Counted from the first letter of the stretch, positions 1 to 9,148 are shown. The stretch is DNA of 64,000 bases from Sphingomonas sp. PAMC 26621 (GCF_000251145.1 NZ_AIDW01000009.1:145989-209988), one strand, 5' to 3'. Numbers and translations: made by a program. Notes: generated by a model from the sequence alone, not told the origin.

Positions 1-1567
1 CTGCGAACCAGCGCGTCACGTCATAGCGCGCAGAGAGCTTGCCGGTCGCGGTCTCGCCAAAGTCGGAATAGCTTTCCCCGCGCACCGCGGCCCCGAGCGT
101 CAGCCCGTCGACCGGCTTCGCCTCGAGGTCGACATAGCCCGAGACATTGTCCCGGTTGGCGTTGACGACGTTCGACGGCTGGAACCCCGGGAACCCCTGC
201 GCGCCCGAGCCGAGCGTGCTGCCAGCGCCCGGCGCGCGATTGTACGACGTCGGCTCGCCCGCGCCGATCTTGAAGCCCTCGCGGCGGTATTCGAGACCCC
301 AGGCGATGTTGATCGTCCCCGCGCCGAGTGGCTGCTCGCGCGAGACGTCGATCCCGCCGACGAGCTGGTCATAGGTCAGCTTGCCGTCATAGAAATTGGT
401 CTGCGAGGCGGCACCATAGGTCGAATTGCCCGAGTTGCGCGTCTCGAAGTTGAGCTGGTTGCGTCCGTAGGACACGTTGAAGTCGACCTTCCACCCCGAC
501 AGTTCACCGCGGATCCCCCCGGTCGCGGTGAGGTCGTTCGATTCGACCGCGATCAGCGGCAGGAAGCCGTCGGGATAGAGGCTGGCGAGTGCGGCGGCAT
601 TGGCGTTTGCGTCGGTCCCGCCATTGACGCGCGGGGTCGCGGCACTGACGCTGTCGCGGTGCTGGTACCCACCGAAGCCGTAGAGCGTCCAGCCGGTGTC
701 GCCGAGCGGCTTCCCGGCGTTGAGGTAGCCGCTATACTGCTGGACGTCGGGATCGCCGAAGCGCGAGCGGACCCGGATCGGGGTCTTGCGCGGGTCGAAA
801 TCGCCGCGGCTAGTGGGGTTGCGGTCGAGATACTCGCCCGACAGCGTCAGGAACCCGTCGGACCCGAGCCCGACGCCCTGCCAGCCCGCGACCGTCACCG
901 TCTCGCCGTCGCGTTCGCTGCGGTTACCGCGCGCGGTCGTCACGTCGGTGATGTCCTGGCCATAAGTGACGCTCGCGCCGCCGCCGTGCCGCGCCTCGCG
1001 CAGCCGCAGGTTGACGACGCCGGCGATCGCATCCGAGCCATATTGCGCCGCCGCGCCATCGCGCAGCACCTCGATCCGGTCGAGCGCGACCGAGGGGATG
1101 GTGTTGAGATCGACCGAGGCCGACCCGCGTCCGACCGACCCGTTGGTGTTGATGAGCGCCGAAGTATGCGCGCGCACGCCGTTGATCAGCACCAGCGTCT
1201 GGTCGGGCGAAAGCCCGCGCAACGTCGCGGGGCGGACCGAGTCGGTGCCGTCGACTGCCGCCGAGCGCGGGAAATCGATCGAGGGGACGACCGCGGCCAG
1301 CGCGCTGGCGAGTTCGGTCGTGCCCTGTCGCTGGAGCGTCGCGGCGCTCAGCACGTCGATCGGCGAAACGCTGTCGAGCCGCGAGCGGCCGCTGGTGCGC
1401 GTGCCGGTGACGACGATGTCGCTCGGTTCGGCGGGCGCGTCCGCGGTTGGGGCGGTCGCGGTCGGGGCGGCGTCCGCGGGGGCGGGGGCGACCTGCGCCT
1501 GGGCGTTCGTTGCGATGACGAGCGCGAGCGTGGAGGCGGCGGCAAACAGCGGCCGAAGGTCGGTCAT
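1..1567 (-). CDS. TonB-dependent receptor, N-terminal part (runs off the window)
   Basis: Outer-membrane receptor for active uptake of a ligand, energised by TonB. The start at 1567 gives a signal peptide (MTDLRPLFAAASTLALVIA, then Ala-Gln-Ala), an Ala/Pro-rich linker and the DIVVTGTR motif that opens the plug domain. The plug continues with TLRGLSPDQTLVLINGVR and RIEVLRDGAAAQYGSDAIAG, both hallmarks of the family. About 520 residues are visible, covering the plug and the first half of the beta barrel; the C-terminal barrel lies beyond position 1. The substrate cannot be told. Family assignment is certain, the exact end is not seen. Confidence 0.93.
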   Translation of the reverse strand, partial: MTDLRPLFAAASTLALVIATNAQAQVAPAPADAAPTATAPTADAPAEPSDIVVTGTRTSGRSRLDSVSPIDVLSAATLQRQGTTELASALAAVVPSIDFPRSAAVDGTDSVRPATLRGLSPDQTLVLINGVRAHTSALINTNGSVGRGSASVDLNTIPSVALDRIEVLRDGAAAQYGSDAIAGVVNLRLREARHGGGASVTYGQDITDVTTARGNRSERDGETVTVAGWQGVGLGSDGFLTLSGEYLDRNPTSRGDFDPRKTPIRVRSRFGDPDVQQYSGYLNAGKPLGDTGWTLYGFGGYQHRDSVSAATPRVNGGTDANANAAALASLYPDGFLPLIAVESNDLTATGGIRGELSGWKVDFNVSYGRNQLNFETRNSGNSTYGAASQTNFYDGKLTYDQLVGGIDVSREQPLGAGTINIAWGLEYRREGFKIGAGEPTSYNRAPGAGSTLGSGAQGFPGFQPSNVVNANRDNVSGYVDLEAKPVDGLTLGAAVRGESYSDFGETATGKLSARYDVTRWFA

Positions 1568-1699
1568 GACGGAGTCCCTTTGGTTTTCAGCGGGTGACAC
1601 GGCGTGCTTGTGACGCTTTCGTGCCGGTCGCTCTTGGCAGATGAAGCGGATCGGGGACGCAAAGAAATCCTTGCATCGCGCTAGTAAAAAACTTGGTCG

Positions 1700-1736
1700 G
1701 AAAAGAGCGGCCCGGCGACAGGGTCGCCGGGCCGAG
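1700..1736 (-). terminator. Probable Rho-independent terminator of the small lipoprotein gene
   Basis: A perfect 12-bp stem (1708-1719 with 1723-1734, loop AGG) is followed on the minus strand by CTCTTTTCC. It sits 56 bases after the stop of the minus-strand lipoprotein gene, so it should end that transcript before the TonB receptor gene. Confidence 0.6.
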
Positions 1737-1791
1737 GTGACGCCAGGGAGCTAACCTTGCGCGTATCGTGTCGCCCGGTGGGGCGAAAACC

Positions 1792-2028
1792 CTATTGCGC
1801 GTTCTGCGCACCGCCACTCGCATTGAGCGAGAGCGTATCGTTACCCGACGAGACAGAATCGTTGCCGAACGTGTCTGCCGAAGCCGTATTGGCGTCCGCG
1901 GCAGCGGGGTCGTTCGGAACCGTCTCGTTGACGATCGCGGTGTTCGCGCCCTCATCCCGTTTGGCGCAGGCCGAAACCGTTACCAGTGTCGCGGCCATCA
2001 GTGCGGTCGTCAGCAGAGTCTTTCTCAT
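1792..2028 (-). CDS. Small predicted lipoprotein, 78 aa
   Basis: Unrecognised small envelope protein. MRKTLLTTALMAATLVTVSAC is a lipoprotein signal with a lipobox ending at Cys21; the mature part is short, rich in Asn, Asp, Ala, Ser and Thr, and looks disordered. A second ATG lies one codon upstream (2031); 2028 is preferred because an AAGGGA-type ribosome site is already very close. It lies just after the damaged amidotransferase gene on the same strand and a strong hairpin follows. No function can be given. Confidence 0.6.
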   Translation of the reverse strand: MRKTLLTTALMAATLVTVSACAKRDEGANTAIVNETVPNDPAAADANTASADTFGNDSVSSGNDTLSLNASGGAQNAQ

Positions 2029-2056
2029 CATTTCCCTTTCTTTGTGGTGAACGCGA

Positions 2057-2808
2057 TCATCTGGCAGACGCCGCCGCGCGTAGCGACGACCCCAGCAGCG
2101 TGAAGAACGCACGGCTTTCCGGCGACCGCTCGACATCCCATTCCGGATGCATTGCACGCCCAGCACGTCCGCACCGCACGGCCGCGCCCGGATCGCCTCG
2201 ATAAGCCCGTCATCGGCGGCGGTCGCCTCCACCGTCAACCCGGCACCGAGCCGATCGATTCCCTGCTCATGGACCGAATTGACCGACATCCGCGCCCGCC
2301 CGGTCGAACGCGCGAGCATGCCGCCCTGGTTGAGCTCGACGTCGTGGCAATGGCCGAACAGCTCCGTGTAACACCCGTCCCACGACCCGCGATGGTGCCG
2401 GTCGCACGCAGTCGTCAGCGATCCGCCGAACAGCACGTTGATTTCCTGCAGCCCGCGACAAATGCCGAACACCGGCTTGCCCGCCTCGATCATCCCACCG
2501 GCAAGCGCCAGCGCAACCGCGTCCCGGTCCGGGTCAGCTTGCTGCTCGGCGGGAAGGGGCGCGCCGCCATAGTGTTCGGGCGCGACGTTGGACCGTGAAC
2601 CGGTCAGCAACAGCCCGTCGAGCAACAGGGTCAGCGCGGCGATGTTCGCGTCATCGCGGATCGCGGGCACAAGCACCACCGCCGCTTCAGCAAACCGCGC
2701 GAGCGGCGCGATGAAACGAGTCGCCACGGCCTGCACCGGCCGCACGCTGGTTTCGTTGCAGCACAGCACGCCGATGACCGGCCGTCGCGGGATGCCAGGC
2801 GCGATCAA
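2057..2808 (-). pseudogene. Class I glutamine amidotransferase (peptidase C26 / PuuD-like), frameshifted
   Basis: Family members hydrolyse gamma-glutamyl amide bonds. The reading frame from 2808 has the nucleophile elbow GICRGLQEINV (Cys117) and normal family spacing up to VLGVQ. There one base is missing: TG CAT CCG GAA TGG (around 2150) should be TGG CAT CCG GAA TGG. Restoring it recovers the catalytic WHPEW motif (His and Glu of the triad) and a clean end, HPEWDVERSPESRAFF..., stopping at TGA 2057. As written the frame instead runs on through the lipoprotein gene. The start overlaps the serine acetyltransferase stop by 4 bases (ATGA), so they form one transcript. Either a true pseudogene or an indel error. 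Confidence 0.8.
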
Positions 2809-3776
2809 TGCGTTGCCGCCCGTTGCAGGACGTCGCGCAGGTCGCGCCCGGCGGCATGATCGAGCCGTACCGCCTCGGGCTGGACCAGCACGCTGTCCTC
2901 GGGCACGTCCGAGAGCAGCCAGACATTCCCGCCGATCGTCGACCGCGCGCCGATCGAGACGCGCCCCAGGATCGTCGCGCCGGCATAGACCACGACGTCA
3001 TCGCCGAGGATCGGGTGCCGCGCGTGGCGCTCGCGGACATCGTCGCGGGTCGCTCCGGCCGGGCTGCGCGCGCCGAGCGTGACATGCTGGTACAGCCGCA
3101 CGCGCGCGCCGATGATCGCGGTCTCGCCAATCACGACGCCGGTGCCATGATCGATGAAGAAGCTTTCGCCGATCGTCGCGCCGGGGTGAATGTCGATCCC
3201 GGTACGCTCGTTGGCGATCTCGGAAATGACCCGCGCGACGATCGGTGCACCGAGCGTGTGGAGTTCGTGCACGATCCGGTGGTGGAGACTCGCAATCGCG
3301 CCGGGATAGCAGACCAGGATCTCGTCGACGCTGCGCGCGGCGGGATCGCCCAGGAACGCCGCTTCGACGTCGCTGTCGATCAGCCGCCGGATATCACCGA
3401 GTGTCGCCGCGAACAGCCGGGCGATCGTCGCCGCCTGATCGGAATCGAACGGTCCGGCCTCGTGCTGCCAATAGCCCAGTTCCGCGCCCACCTCGCGTTC
3501 GAGTTCTCCCAGCGCGGCAAGCAGCTTGGCTGCGACGAAACCGTCCTCTTCCCCCGCCGCGCCGCGAAAATGGCCGAGCCGTCGTGGATACAAGGTCGCC
3601 GCGAGCAAGCCGATGACCTGCTCGAGCCCCTCGCGCGATGGGAAGCTGGCGACGTCGCGCGCCTCATCCTGCCGGGCGCGCCACGCCGCGCGGGCGGCAC
3701 GCAGGTCGACCACCGCGGTACCGACCGGCGAGGGGAGGGTATCAGATTTGGCAGAGAGTCCGGGTTGCAGGGTCAT
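2805..3776 (-). CDS. cysE: Serine O-acetyltransferase
   Basis: Makes O-acetyl-L-serine from serine and acetyl-CoA, the first step of cysteine synthesis. The 323-residue protein has an alpha-helical N-terminal half (to about residue 190) and a C-terminal left-handed beta-helix built from hexapeptide repeats: IHPGATIGESFFIDHGTGVV, then VVIGETAIIGARVRLYQHVTLG and GATILGRVSIGARSTIGGNV. The DHGTG motif holds the catalytic His. The length fits the long EpsC-type serine acetyltransferases. It precedes and overlaps the amidotransferase gene by 4 bases and is divergent from the symporter gene. Confidence 0.92.
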   Translation of the reverse strand: MTLQPGLSAKSDTLPSPVGTAVVDLRAARAAWRARQDEARDVASFPSREGLEQVIGLLAATLYPRRLGHFRGAAGEEDGFVAAKLLAALGELEREVGAELGYWQHEAGPFDSDQAATIARLFAATLGDIRRLIDSDVEAAFLGDPAARSVDEILVCYPGAIASLHHRIVHELHTLGAPIVARVISEIANERTGIDIHPGATIGESFFIDHGTGVVIGETAIIGARVRLYQHVTLGARSPAGATRDDVRERHARHPILGDDVVVYAGATILGRVSIGARSTIGGNVWLLSDVPEDSVLVQPEAVRLDHAAGRDLRDVLQRAATH

Positions 3777-3947
3777 CAGTGCCTCCGAGCGTGATCATAT
3801 CCCATCAAACGAGTAGGGAATGAAAGAATTGCTTCGGCGACGCCAAGCATGGCTTTGCGGACGGGACGTCCGTGCGGGTCCATGACGCGCACCCTGTCCT
3901 GCGCGTCCCGCGTGCGGGTTTCGCCAGACGTTACCGGAGCCTGTTTC

Positions 3948-5288
3948 ATGTCCCATCCTGCGCCGCTTTCGCGTTCCGCGCTGCGCCTGCCGTTTGGCGC
4001 GCAAGTGCTGTTGGGGATGGGAATCGGGTTGGCGCTCGGGTTCGCCGGACGCGCGCTCGACGGCGGATCGGGCACGGCGCTGGGCGAGACGCTCCACACC
4101 GTCGGCCAGATCTTCGTGCAGTTGCTGAAGGCGCTGGTGCCGCCGCTGGTGTTCACCGCGATCGTCGCATCGATCGCGGCGCTCCGCGACCTCGAGAATG
4201 CCGCGAAGCTGGTCGTGCAGACCTTGCTGTGGTTCGCGTTCACCGCGCTGATCGCGGTGACGATCGGGATCGTGCTCGGGCTCGTCATCGAACCCGGGCT
4301 TCACGCCGGGATCGACCGTGCCGCCGCGAAGCTGCCGTCGAGCAGCGGATCCTGGCTCGATTTCCTCAAGGGGCTCGTGCCCGTGAACCTGTTCGGGATC
4401 GGCGCAGCGACGACGATCGAGGACGGTGTCGCGAAGACCGCGGTGTCGTTCAACGTGTTGCAGATCATCGTCGCGGCGATCGCGATTGGGGCGGCGGCGG
4501 TGCGCAGCGGGGAGGGCGGGGCCGGCTTCCTCGCGTTCAACGCCTCCGCGCTGATCGTCTTCCGCCGGCTGCTGCGCTGGGTGATCGCGCTGACGCCGAT
4601 CGGCACCGCTGCGCTGATCGGCGATGCGGTGATCCGGTATGGCTGGAGCTCGCTATCGGCCCTGGGGTCGTTCGCAGGTGCGGTCTATCTCGGTCTCGCG
4701 CTGGTGTTGTTCGTCGTTTATCCCTTGCTGCTGCTGGCGAACGGGTTGAGTCCGCTGCGCTTTTTCGGGCACGCCTGGCCCGCGATCCAGCTCGGGTTCG
4801 TTTCACGCTCCTCGGTTGGGACGTTGCCGATGACCGAGCAGGTGACCGAGCACGGCCTCGGCGTCCCGCGGGCCTACGCCGCCTTCGCGGTCCCGCTCGG
4901 CGCGACCACCAAGATGGACGGTTGTGCGGCAATCTATCCCGCCTTGTCGGCGATCTTCGTTGCGCAATTCTTCGGGTTGCACCTCCATGCATCGGATTAC
5001 GGGCTGATCGCGTTCGTCTCGGTGATCGGCTCCGCCGCGACCGCGGGGCTGACCGGCGCGACGGTGATGCTGACGCTGACGCTCTCGACGCTCGGTCTGC
5101 CGCTGGAGGGGGCGGGGCTGCTGCTCGCGATCGACCCGATCCTCGACATGGGGCGCACCGCGGTCAACGTCGCAGGACAGGCGCTCGTCCCCACGATCGT
5201 CGCAAAGCGCGCCGGAATCCTCGATCTCACGGCGTTCGGTCGGGCGCGCGCGAGTGCCGGGGCCATGCCGGAACCGGCGTCGATCTAG
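3948..5288 (+). CDS. Dicarboxylate/amino acid:cation symporter (DAACS family)
   Basis: Inner-membrane secondary transporter taking up dicarboxylates, acidic amino acids or cystine with Na+ or H+. The 446-residue product is strongly hydrophobic and carries the family signatures RSSVGTLP (re-entrant serine-rich hairpin) and TTKMDGCA (the family NMDG-type motif), followed by DPILDMGRTAVNVAGQ in the last helix, where the Asp and Asn residues bind substrate and cation. ATG 3948 (MSHPAP) starts a normal N-terminus; an in-frame start at 3849 would add 33 residues of poor quality. It is divergent from serine acetyltransferase, which would fit a cystine (TcyP-like) role, but this is inference. Confidence 0.9.
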   Translation: MSHPAPLSRSALRLPFGAQVLLGMGIGLALGFAGRALDGGSGTALGETLHTVGQIFVQLLKALVPPLVFTAIVASIAALRDLENAAKLVVQTLLWFAFTALIAVTIGIVLGLVIEPGLHAGIDRAAAKLPSSSGSWLDFLKGLVPVNLFGIGAATTIEDGVAKTAVSFNVLQIIVAAIAIGAAAVRSGEGGAGFLAFNASALIVFRRLLRWVIALTPIGTAALIGDAVIRYGWSSLSALGSFAGAVYLGLALVLFVVYPLLLLANGLSPLRFFGHAWPAIQLGFVSRSSVGTLPMTEQVTEHGLGVPRAYAAFAVPLGATTKMDGCAAIYPALSAIFVAQFFGLHLHASDYGLIAFVSVIGSAATAGLTGATVMLTLTLSTLGLPLEGAGLLLAIDPILDMGRTAVNVAGQALVPTIVAKRAGILDLTAFGRARASAGAMPEPASI

Positions 5289-5304
5289 GGTTTTGAGCGG
5301 TCTC

Positions 5305-5340
5305 GGGGCGGAAGGGATTCGAACTCAAGCGCCAGGCGAT
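5305..5340 (-). other. tRNA 3'-end-like fragment (weak)
   Basis: GCGGAAGGGATTCGAACTC resembles the T-arm and acceptor end of a minus-strand tRNA such as the tRNA-Ser at 20964. The T-stem does not pair and there is no rest of a tRNA, so this is at most a relic or an attachment-site-like remnant at the edge of the decayed pilus region. Confidence 0.2.
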
Positions 5341-5517
5341 GGATTTATCGCGATGCTGGTTCGGCCGGTTTTACTGGCTACCACGAAACAAGCCGCGTCA
5401 GCCCGATCGCCCGAAACCCGCTTTTGCGGTCTCGTTCGATCCCCGGCGGGTAAGATCGACATGCCCGCCACCTTTTCGCAACGGGACCGCTGGCGGGAAG
5501 ATGCGGTCTAGGGGAGA

Positions 5518-6374
5518 TCAGTAGGTCACGGTGGCGATGATCGTGTCGGCATAGGCTCCGGGACGGACATTCTGGCCGCCGGGAATGCGTGCATAGATGG
5601 ACAGTCGTTGGGCGGCACCTGTCCCGGTTCCGGGCTTCGTGCTTGAGCCGATCGTATTGCCCCAATTTGTGGTCCTGCCGCTATCCTGGAACATCTTGTA
5701 ATTCAGCACCGTGGACGAGGGCCCGGTCATGCGGCGGGTCGCGATCGTGGCGCCGCTGCCATTGCCGATGCTCAAGCCGAGACTATAGGCAGTCGTGTTC
5801 GTGCACGTGGCGGTGATGACGGCGATGCCGTCTTTCTGGACGTTCGCATACGTTCCGAAGCTGAGGCTTTCTGAAGCAACGGTGCACGCCGCCTGGACGA
5901 TTGCCGTCATGGTGAACGTGGTGGTTACTGTGGATGCGCTCGAGACGCGCGCCGTTATCGTATCGGTATAGGTTCCGGGAGCAACGAACTGACCCGCCGC
6001 CATTCGGGGATAGATGTTGAGGATCTGCTTGCTGGCCGTCCCGGTCCCCGATCGCGAGTTGGTGCCGCTGGTGTTCCCCCACACGATCGCGCGCGAGGCA
6101 TCCTGGAAGAGTTTATAGGCCAGGACGGCGCCACCGGGACCGGTCAGTCGCCTGGTCGTGACCGTCGCCCCCTGGCCGACGCCGCGTTCAACCCCACATC
6201 ATAGACTTCCCCCTACGAACAATTGATTGTGACCGGCACCGCACCCGGATCCCGTGCAGTACCGGAATAGATGCCGAAATTGGCGGACACGGTCGAGATC
6301 GCGCAGGTCGCAGTGGCCGCCCCCGGAAGCGCTGTCAGGACGACCAAAGCCGCAAAAAACATCCGAAGCCGCAT
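5518..6374 (-). pseudogene. Spore coat protein U (SCPU) domain pilin-like protein, two domains, disrupted
   Basis: Secreted subunit of a Csu-type chaperone-usher pilus. From ATG 6374 there is a signal peptide (MRLRMFFAALVVLTALPGAA) and a first SCPU domain, CAISTVSANFGIYSGTA. An in-frame TAG at 6213-6215 follows INCS, and 22 bases on (6184-6185) one base is missing; beyond it the frame GVGQGATVTTRRLTGPGG continues through a second, related SCPU domain (SLSFGTYANVQKDG, RRMTGPSSTVLNYKMFQDSG) to the stop at 5518. Two lesions make decay more likely than a single error. The start overlaps the usher stop (TGATG), as in an operon. Confidence 0.75.
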
Positions 6375-6928
6375 CACTTTGTCGGTATCTTGCAGGAAAG
6401 CGGCCCGACCGTCGGGAGATCACCGGCTTTCGGCTGATAGTCGAACGACAGCGAACAGAGTGATCCGTCGGGAAGCGACACGTCGATCATGTTGTGCGGC
6501 TGCAACCCGGTGACATAGGTTTCCCCATCGAACCCGACCGGAGCGATCGCGCCGGACTGCCGCACGGTTGCGGTGCTGCCGATTGGGATCGCCACGCCGG
6601 CCGCGTCGACCAGGATGAGCAAGGCGCCGTGGCTTGCCTGAGCAGGAAATCTGACGATCACGCCAGCGTGGTCCGGCGGGCGCACGATACGCAAGTCGGT
6701 CTCGAGCGTGACGTCTGGCGGGACATCCGTCGCTTCGATGCCGATATGGTTGAGGTCGAACGCCCGCAATTCAGGGACCAGCAACAGGCCACGCGCGTTG
6801 GTTCGGCCGACGTCGCGATTTTCGTACAGTACGCGGATGTTGGGCAAGCCGCCGGTATCGACCACCGCGAAGCTATCGTCGATCGCATTCGCAGCGAATA
6901 CGCCGCCATTTAGACGCGACTGCCACAC
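6374..6928 (-). pseudogene. Fimbrial usher (FimD/PapC-like), C-terminal fragment only
   Basis: The 184-residue frame matches the end of outer-membrane ushers: SFAVVDTGGLPNIRVLYENR, GRTNARGLLLVPELRAFDLN, then a C-terminal domain with FDGETYVTGLQPHNMIDV and a final C..F..C pattern. A complete usher has roughly 750-850 residues, so the barrel, plug and N-terminal domains are missing. An in-frame TGA lies just upstream (about 6938) and the DNA there no longer looks usher-like, so the gene is truncated by deletion or insertion. The GTG at 6928 is only the first possible start in the remnant. Confidence 0.75.
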
Positions 6929-7314
6929 CCGCCAGGCTCAACCCGAGCAGAGGTGACTGAATAACACGCCGTCGCTTCTCTGGTGAAGGGTGCCAGCATG
7001 GGACGCAAGGATCGGCATGTACCTAGGGCGTGTTGACGCTGCGGTTTTCCAAGGGGTGTGAATCTGTGATTCAAGGCTGCCTTTTGGGGGCGGCGTTTGC
7101 TCGAGGAGACTCTTCGGATGCGGCATGGTCGCACACCGGGGCACCGGTGTCGGCAGGGTGCGGCCGCAAAGCCCCGGCAGAATTCAGCGCCGCGCTCCGC
7201 TAAAATACCCAGCGGCAAAGTCATGATTTTTTAGGGCATGGCGGGCAAAGTCGTGCGCTGAGACCGTGGTTGAGCAAACCGGTGTACCGGTCTTGCTGGA
7301 GACGGCATGTGAGT
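6929..7314. other. No intact gene; possible insertion-sequence end beside the truncated usher
   Basis: About 385 bases where the usher frame has stopped. The sequence CCTAGGGCGTGTTGACGCTG at about 7021-7040, followed by GTGATTCAAGGCTGCC and a ribosome-site-like GAGGAGAC before an ATG near 7117, has the look of an IS5-type left end running into a transposase start, but the frame from that ATG closes within about 40 codons. I cannot name an element. No terminal inverted repeat partner was found. Confidence 0.3.
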
Positions 7315-7620
7315 ATGGTAGAACGTGTCGCGCGAGCGTTACGGGCGAGAGATGAGACCGTCGTTCACTTTCGGGGTGCTGAGGCGCCGACCTGGGCCCA
7401 GTACCTCGAGGATGCACGATCATTCCTCTCGACCCTGCGCGGCCCCACAGAAGCGATGCTCGAAGCCGTCAGACCCATTCCCGAGCATTGGCTGGCCGAT
7501 GGCATTCTGGACGAATCCAGGCGGGCGGCGATCCTCTCGTGTCGAATTGATGTGTGGAGTGATTGGAACGACTTGCTCGATGCCGCGATCGAGGAGCACA
7601 TAGACCCCGAGCCATGCTGA
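7315..7620 (+). CDS. Hypothetical protein, 101 aa
   Basis: Unrecognised small soluble protein. The product (MVERVARALRARDETVVHFR... to HIDPEPC) looks like real coding sequence: a helical N-terminus, many acidic residues, WAQYLEDARSFLSTLR and WSDWNDLLDAAIEEH. It resembles small cytosolic proteins of alphaproteobacteria that begin MxERVARAL and contain a WxxYxxxAR segment, but no function is known to me. An in-frame start at 7270 would add 15 less convincing residues. A good terminator hairpin follows 40 bases after the stop. Confidence 0.5.
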   Translation: MVERVARALRARDETVVHFRGAEAPTWAQYLEDARSFLSTLRGPTEAMLEAVRPIPEHWLADGILDESRRAAILSCRIDVWSDWNDLLDAAIEEHIDPEPC

Positions 7621-7659
7621 CGGGCCCGGGTCCCGGCAGGGTTTCCCGTCCAGAGCAGC

Positions 7660-7679
7660 AAGTGCCGGGGCACTTTTTT
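7660..7679 (+). terminator. Rho-independent terminator
   Basis: AAGTGC-CGGG-GCACTT followed by TTTT is a compact 6-bp stem with a 4-base loop and a T run, 40 bases after the stop of the 101-aa gene. Confidence 0.7.
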
Positions 7680-8203
7680 CGCATCGATCCCCGTTCGTTG
7701 GGAGCGCGCGAGACGTGGGGGCAGTAAGGACGGCGTTGCGTTGATGGTCCCTTTCGGATCGCGTGTACCGAGTCGGCGATGCCGTGGGATGACGCAATCG
7801 GGCAGGACGCATCTAACGGATCCAACCCTGCAACTCCGCTGGATAATGCCGTCAATGCTTGTTCGTGATTGACCAAATCAACCCCGAGACGGGTCCTTCC
7901 TGAAGCTCGGGGACACCATTGTGGCATTCGATCCAACGCGACAGACTGCTTGTCCGGCAAGGTCACAGCGGCTGCGGTTTATCGGGCGTCGGACCTTACC
8001 CAGTCCACCTTTTGCAGCGGCTGACTTGCGACGAAAGGAAGCAGTAGCGGTCCCTAGCATTGGTCGCGGCCGCTTGCGTGCGCGCCTTCAAGCCAAGATG
8101 GCTAGTGCACTGAAAATTGCGATGTCCTTGCATGTTCCAGACTAAGGCACTCATCTAGCGATCTTTATGTTGAGTTAATATAGTGTTAAGGTTAGGGAAG
8201 GCG
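7680..8203. other. Intergenic stretch without a recognised gene
   Basis: About 520 bases with no frame that looks coding. The last 50 bases (TTAATATAGTGTTAAGG and neighbours) are AT-rich against the background and probably hold the promoter of the following kinase-like gene. Confidence 0.4.
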
Positions 8204-9148
8204 ATGGCTTTAGCTGAGTATCTAGCGCGCACGTCCCCCAGCGGAATGACAGACGATACAGCGGCTGCCCTCGATGTTCTGGGGCGGGCGATCTACCCGG
8301 AGGGTGGCCGGGCAATCAACGAAGTCGACGTCATCCGAAGCGAATCGAGCGTTGCTGATGGCGCGGCGATCTTTCTGTTAGATCGTGCGTTTGTCCTCTT
8401 CGTCGCGCCCCATGAGCATCCCGAGGCGGCCGAGATGCAACGGACTGCCATGGTCCGGATCCAGCAGTCTTTGCCGCAGGCTCAGTGCAGGATGCTGCTG
8501 CCTATTACTGCAAGCGGGTATCTAGCCGAGCGTTCCTTCATCGTCCTGCCGCGGTGCAACCCGCTCGCGTCGGGTCGGATCGGGCGATTTTTCGAAAAAA
8601 GGCGGGTCGCGGACGAGATTCTACCGTGGCTACGCGAACTCGCGGTCTGGAAGGTGCGCGAGACGTCGGATCCTCAGCGGTTTATCGAATCCATGCAGGC
8701 GCTGATCCGGATGGAAGACCTTCCGGGCGATTTGCTCGATACGGCGCGGCGGATCGAGCAGGGTCTTCGCGCAACCACGATCAGGCCATGGCATATTCCG
8801 ATGCACGGCGACCTCTGGCGCAACAACATCATGCGACGAGAAGACGGTAGCCTTGCGGTCATCGACTGGGCGGGCAGCGAAGTCGACGGCTACGGGATCT
8901 ACGATCTCGTCCGGTTCAAACAGTCCCTCAACATTTCGAAGGCGAGCTACTGTCACGAATTGCGCTGGTATACCGAGGCTATGGGAGGCGAAGACGGTGT
9001 GATCACCCATCTGCTGGGGGCGCTGGGCCACTATGGCGACAGGTTGGGGGAGTTCCCCCGCGAACGCTTCGTGACCCTGGCGAGCGAATGTTATGCGCTG
9101 TTGATGTCCGGCCTAAGCCTTGGGCGAGGCGGGGTCGCGCACGCTTGA
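8204..9148 (+). CDS. APH-like phosphotransferase family protein
   Basis: Kinase of the aminoglycoside phosphotransferase / choline kinase fold, which phosphorylates a small molecule or sugar with ATP. The 314-residue product has the catalytic loop HGDLWRNN (residues 201-208; catalytic Asp203, Asn208) and the metal-binding VIDWAG (Asp221) followed by GYGIYDLVRF. The N-terminal lobe is less typical, so the substrate cannot be told; resistance function should not be assumed. ATG 8204 has AGGGA five bases upstream; a GTG at 8183 is an alternative. A glycosyltransferase gene follows on the same strand, which hints at carbohydrate metabolism. Confidence 0.75.
   Translation: MALAEYLARTSPSGMTDDTAAALDVLGRAIYPEGGRAINEVDVIRSESSVADGAAIFLLDRAFVLFVAPHEHPEAAEMQRTAMVRIQQSLPQAQCRMLLPITASGYLAERSFIVLPRCNPLASGRIGRFFEKRRVADEILPWLRELAVWKVRETSDPQRFIESMQALIRMEDLPGDLLDTARRIEQGLRATTIRPWHIPMHGDLWRNNIMRREDGSLAVIDWAGSEVDGYGIYDLVRFKQSLNISKASYCHELRWYTEAMGGEDGVITHLLGALGHYGDRLGEFPRERFVTLASECYALLMSGLSLGRGGVAHA

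Noticed and set aside
659..1613. Plus-strand frames opposite the first TonB receptor
   Set aside because: Antisense to a clear plug and barrel sequence; composition typical of shadow frames.
3777..3947. SAM or other sulfur riboswitch between cysE and the symporter
   Set aside because: No conserved riboswitch core or pseudoknot could be recognised in this stretch.
8204..9148. Calling the APH-like gene an aminoglycoside resistance determinant
   Set aside because: Only the catalytic core is shared; the N-terminal lobe and context give no evidence for drug substrates.
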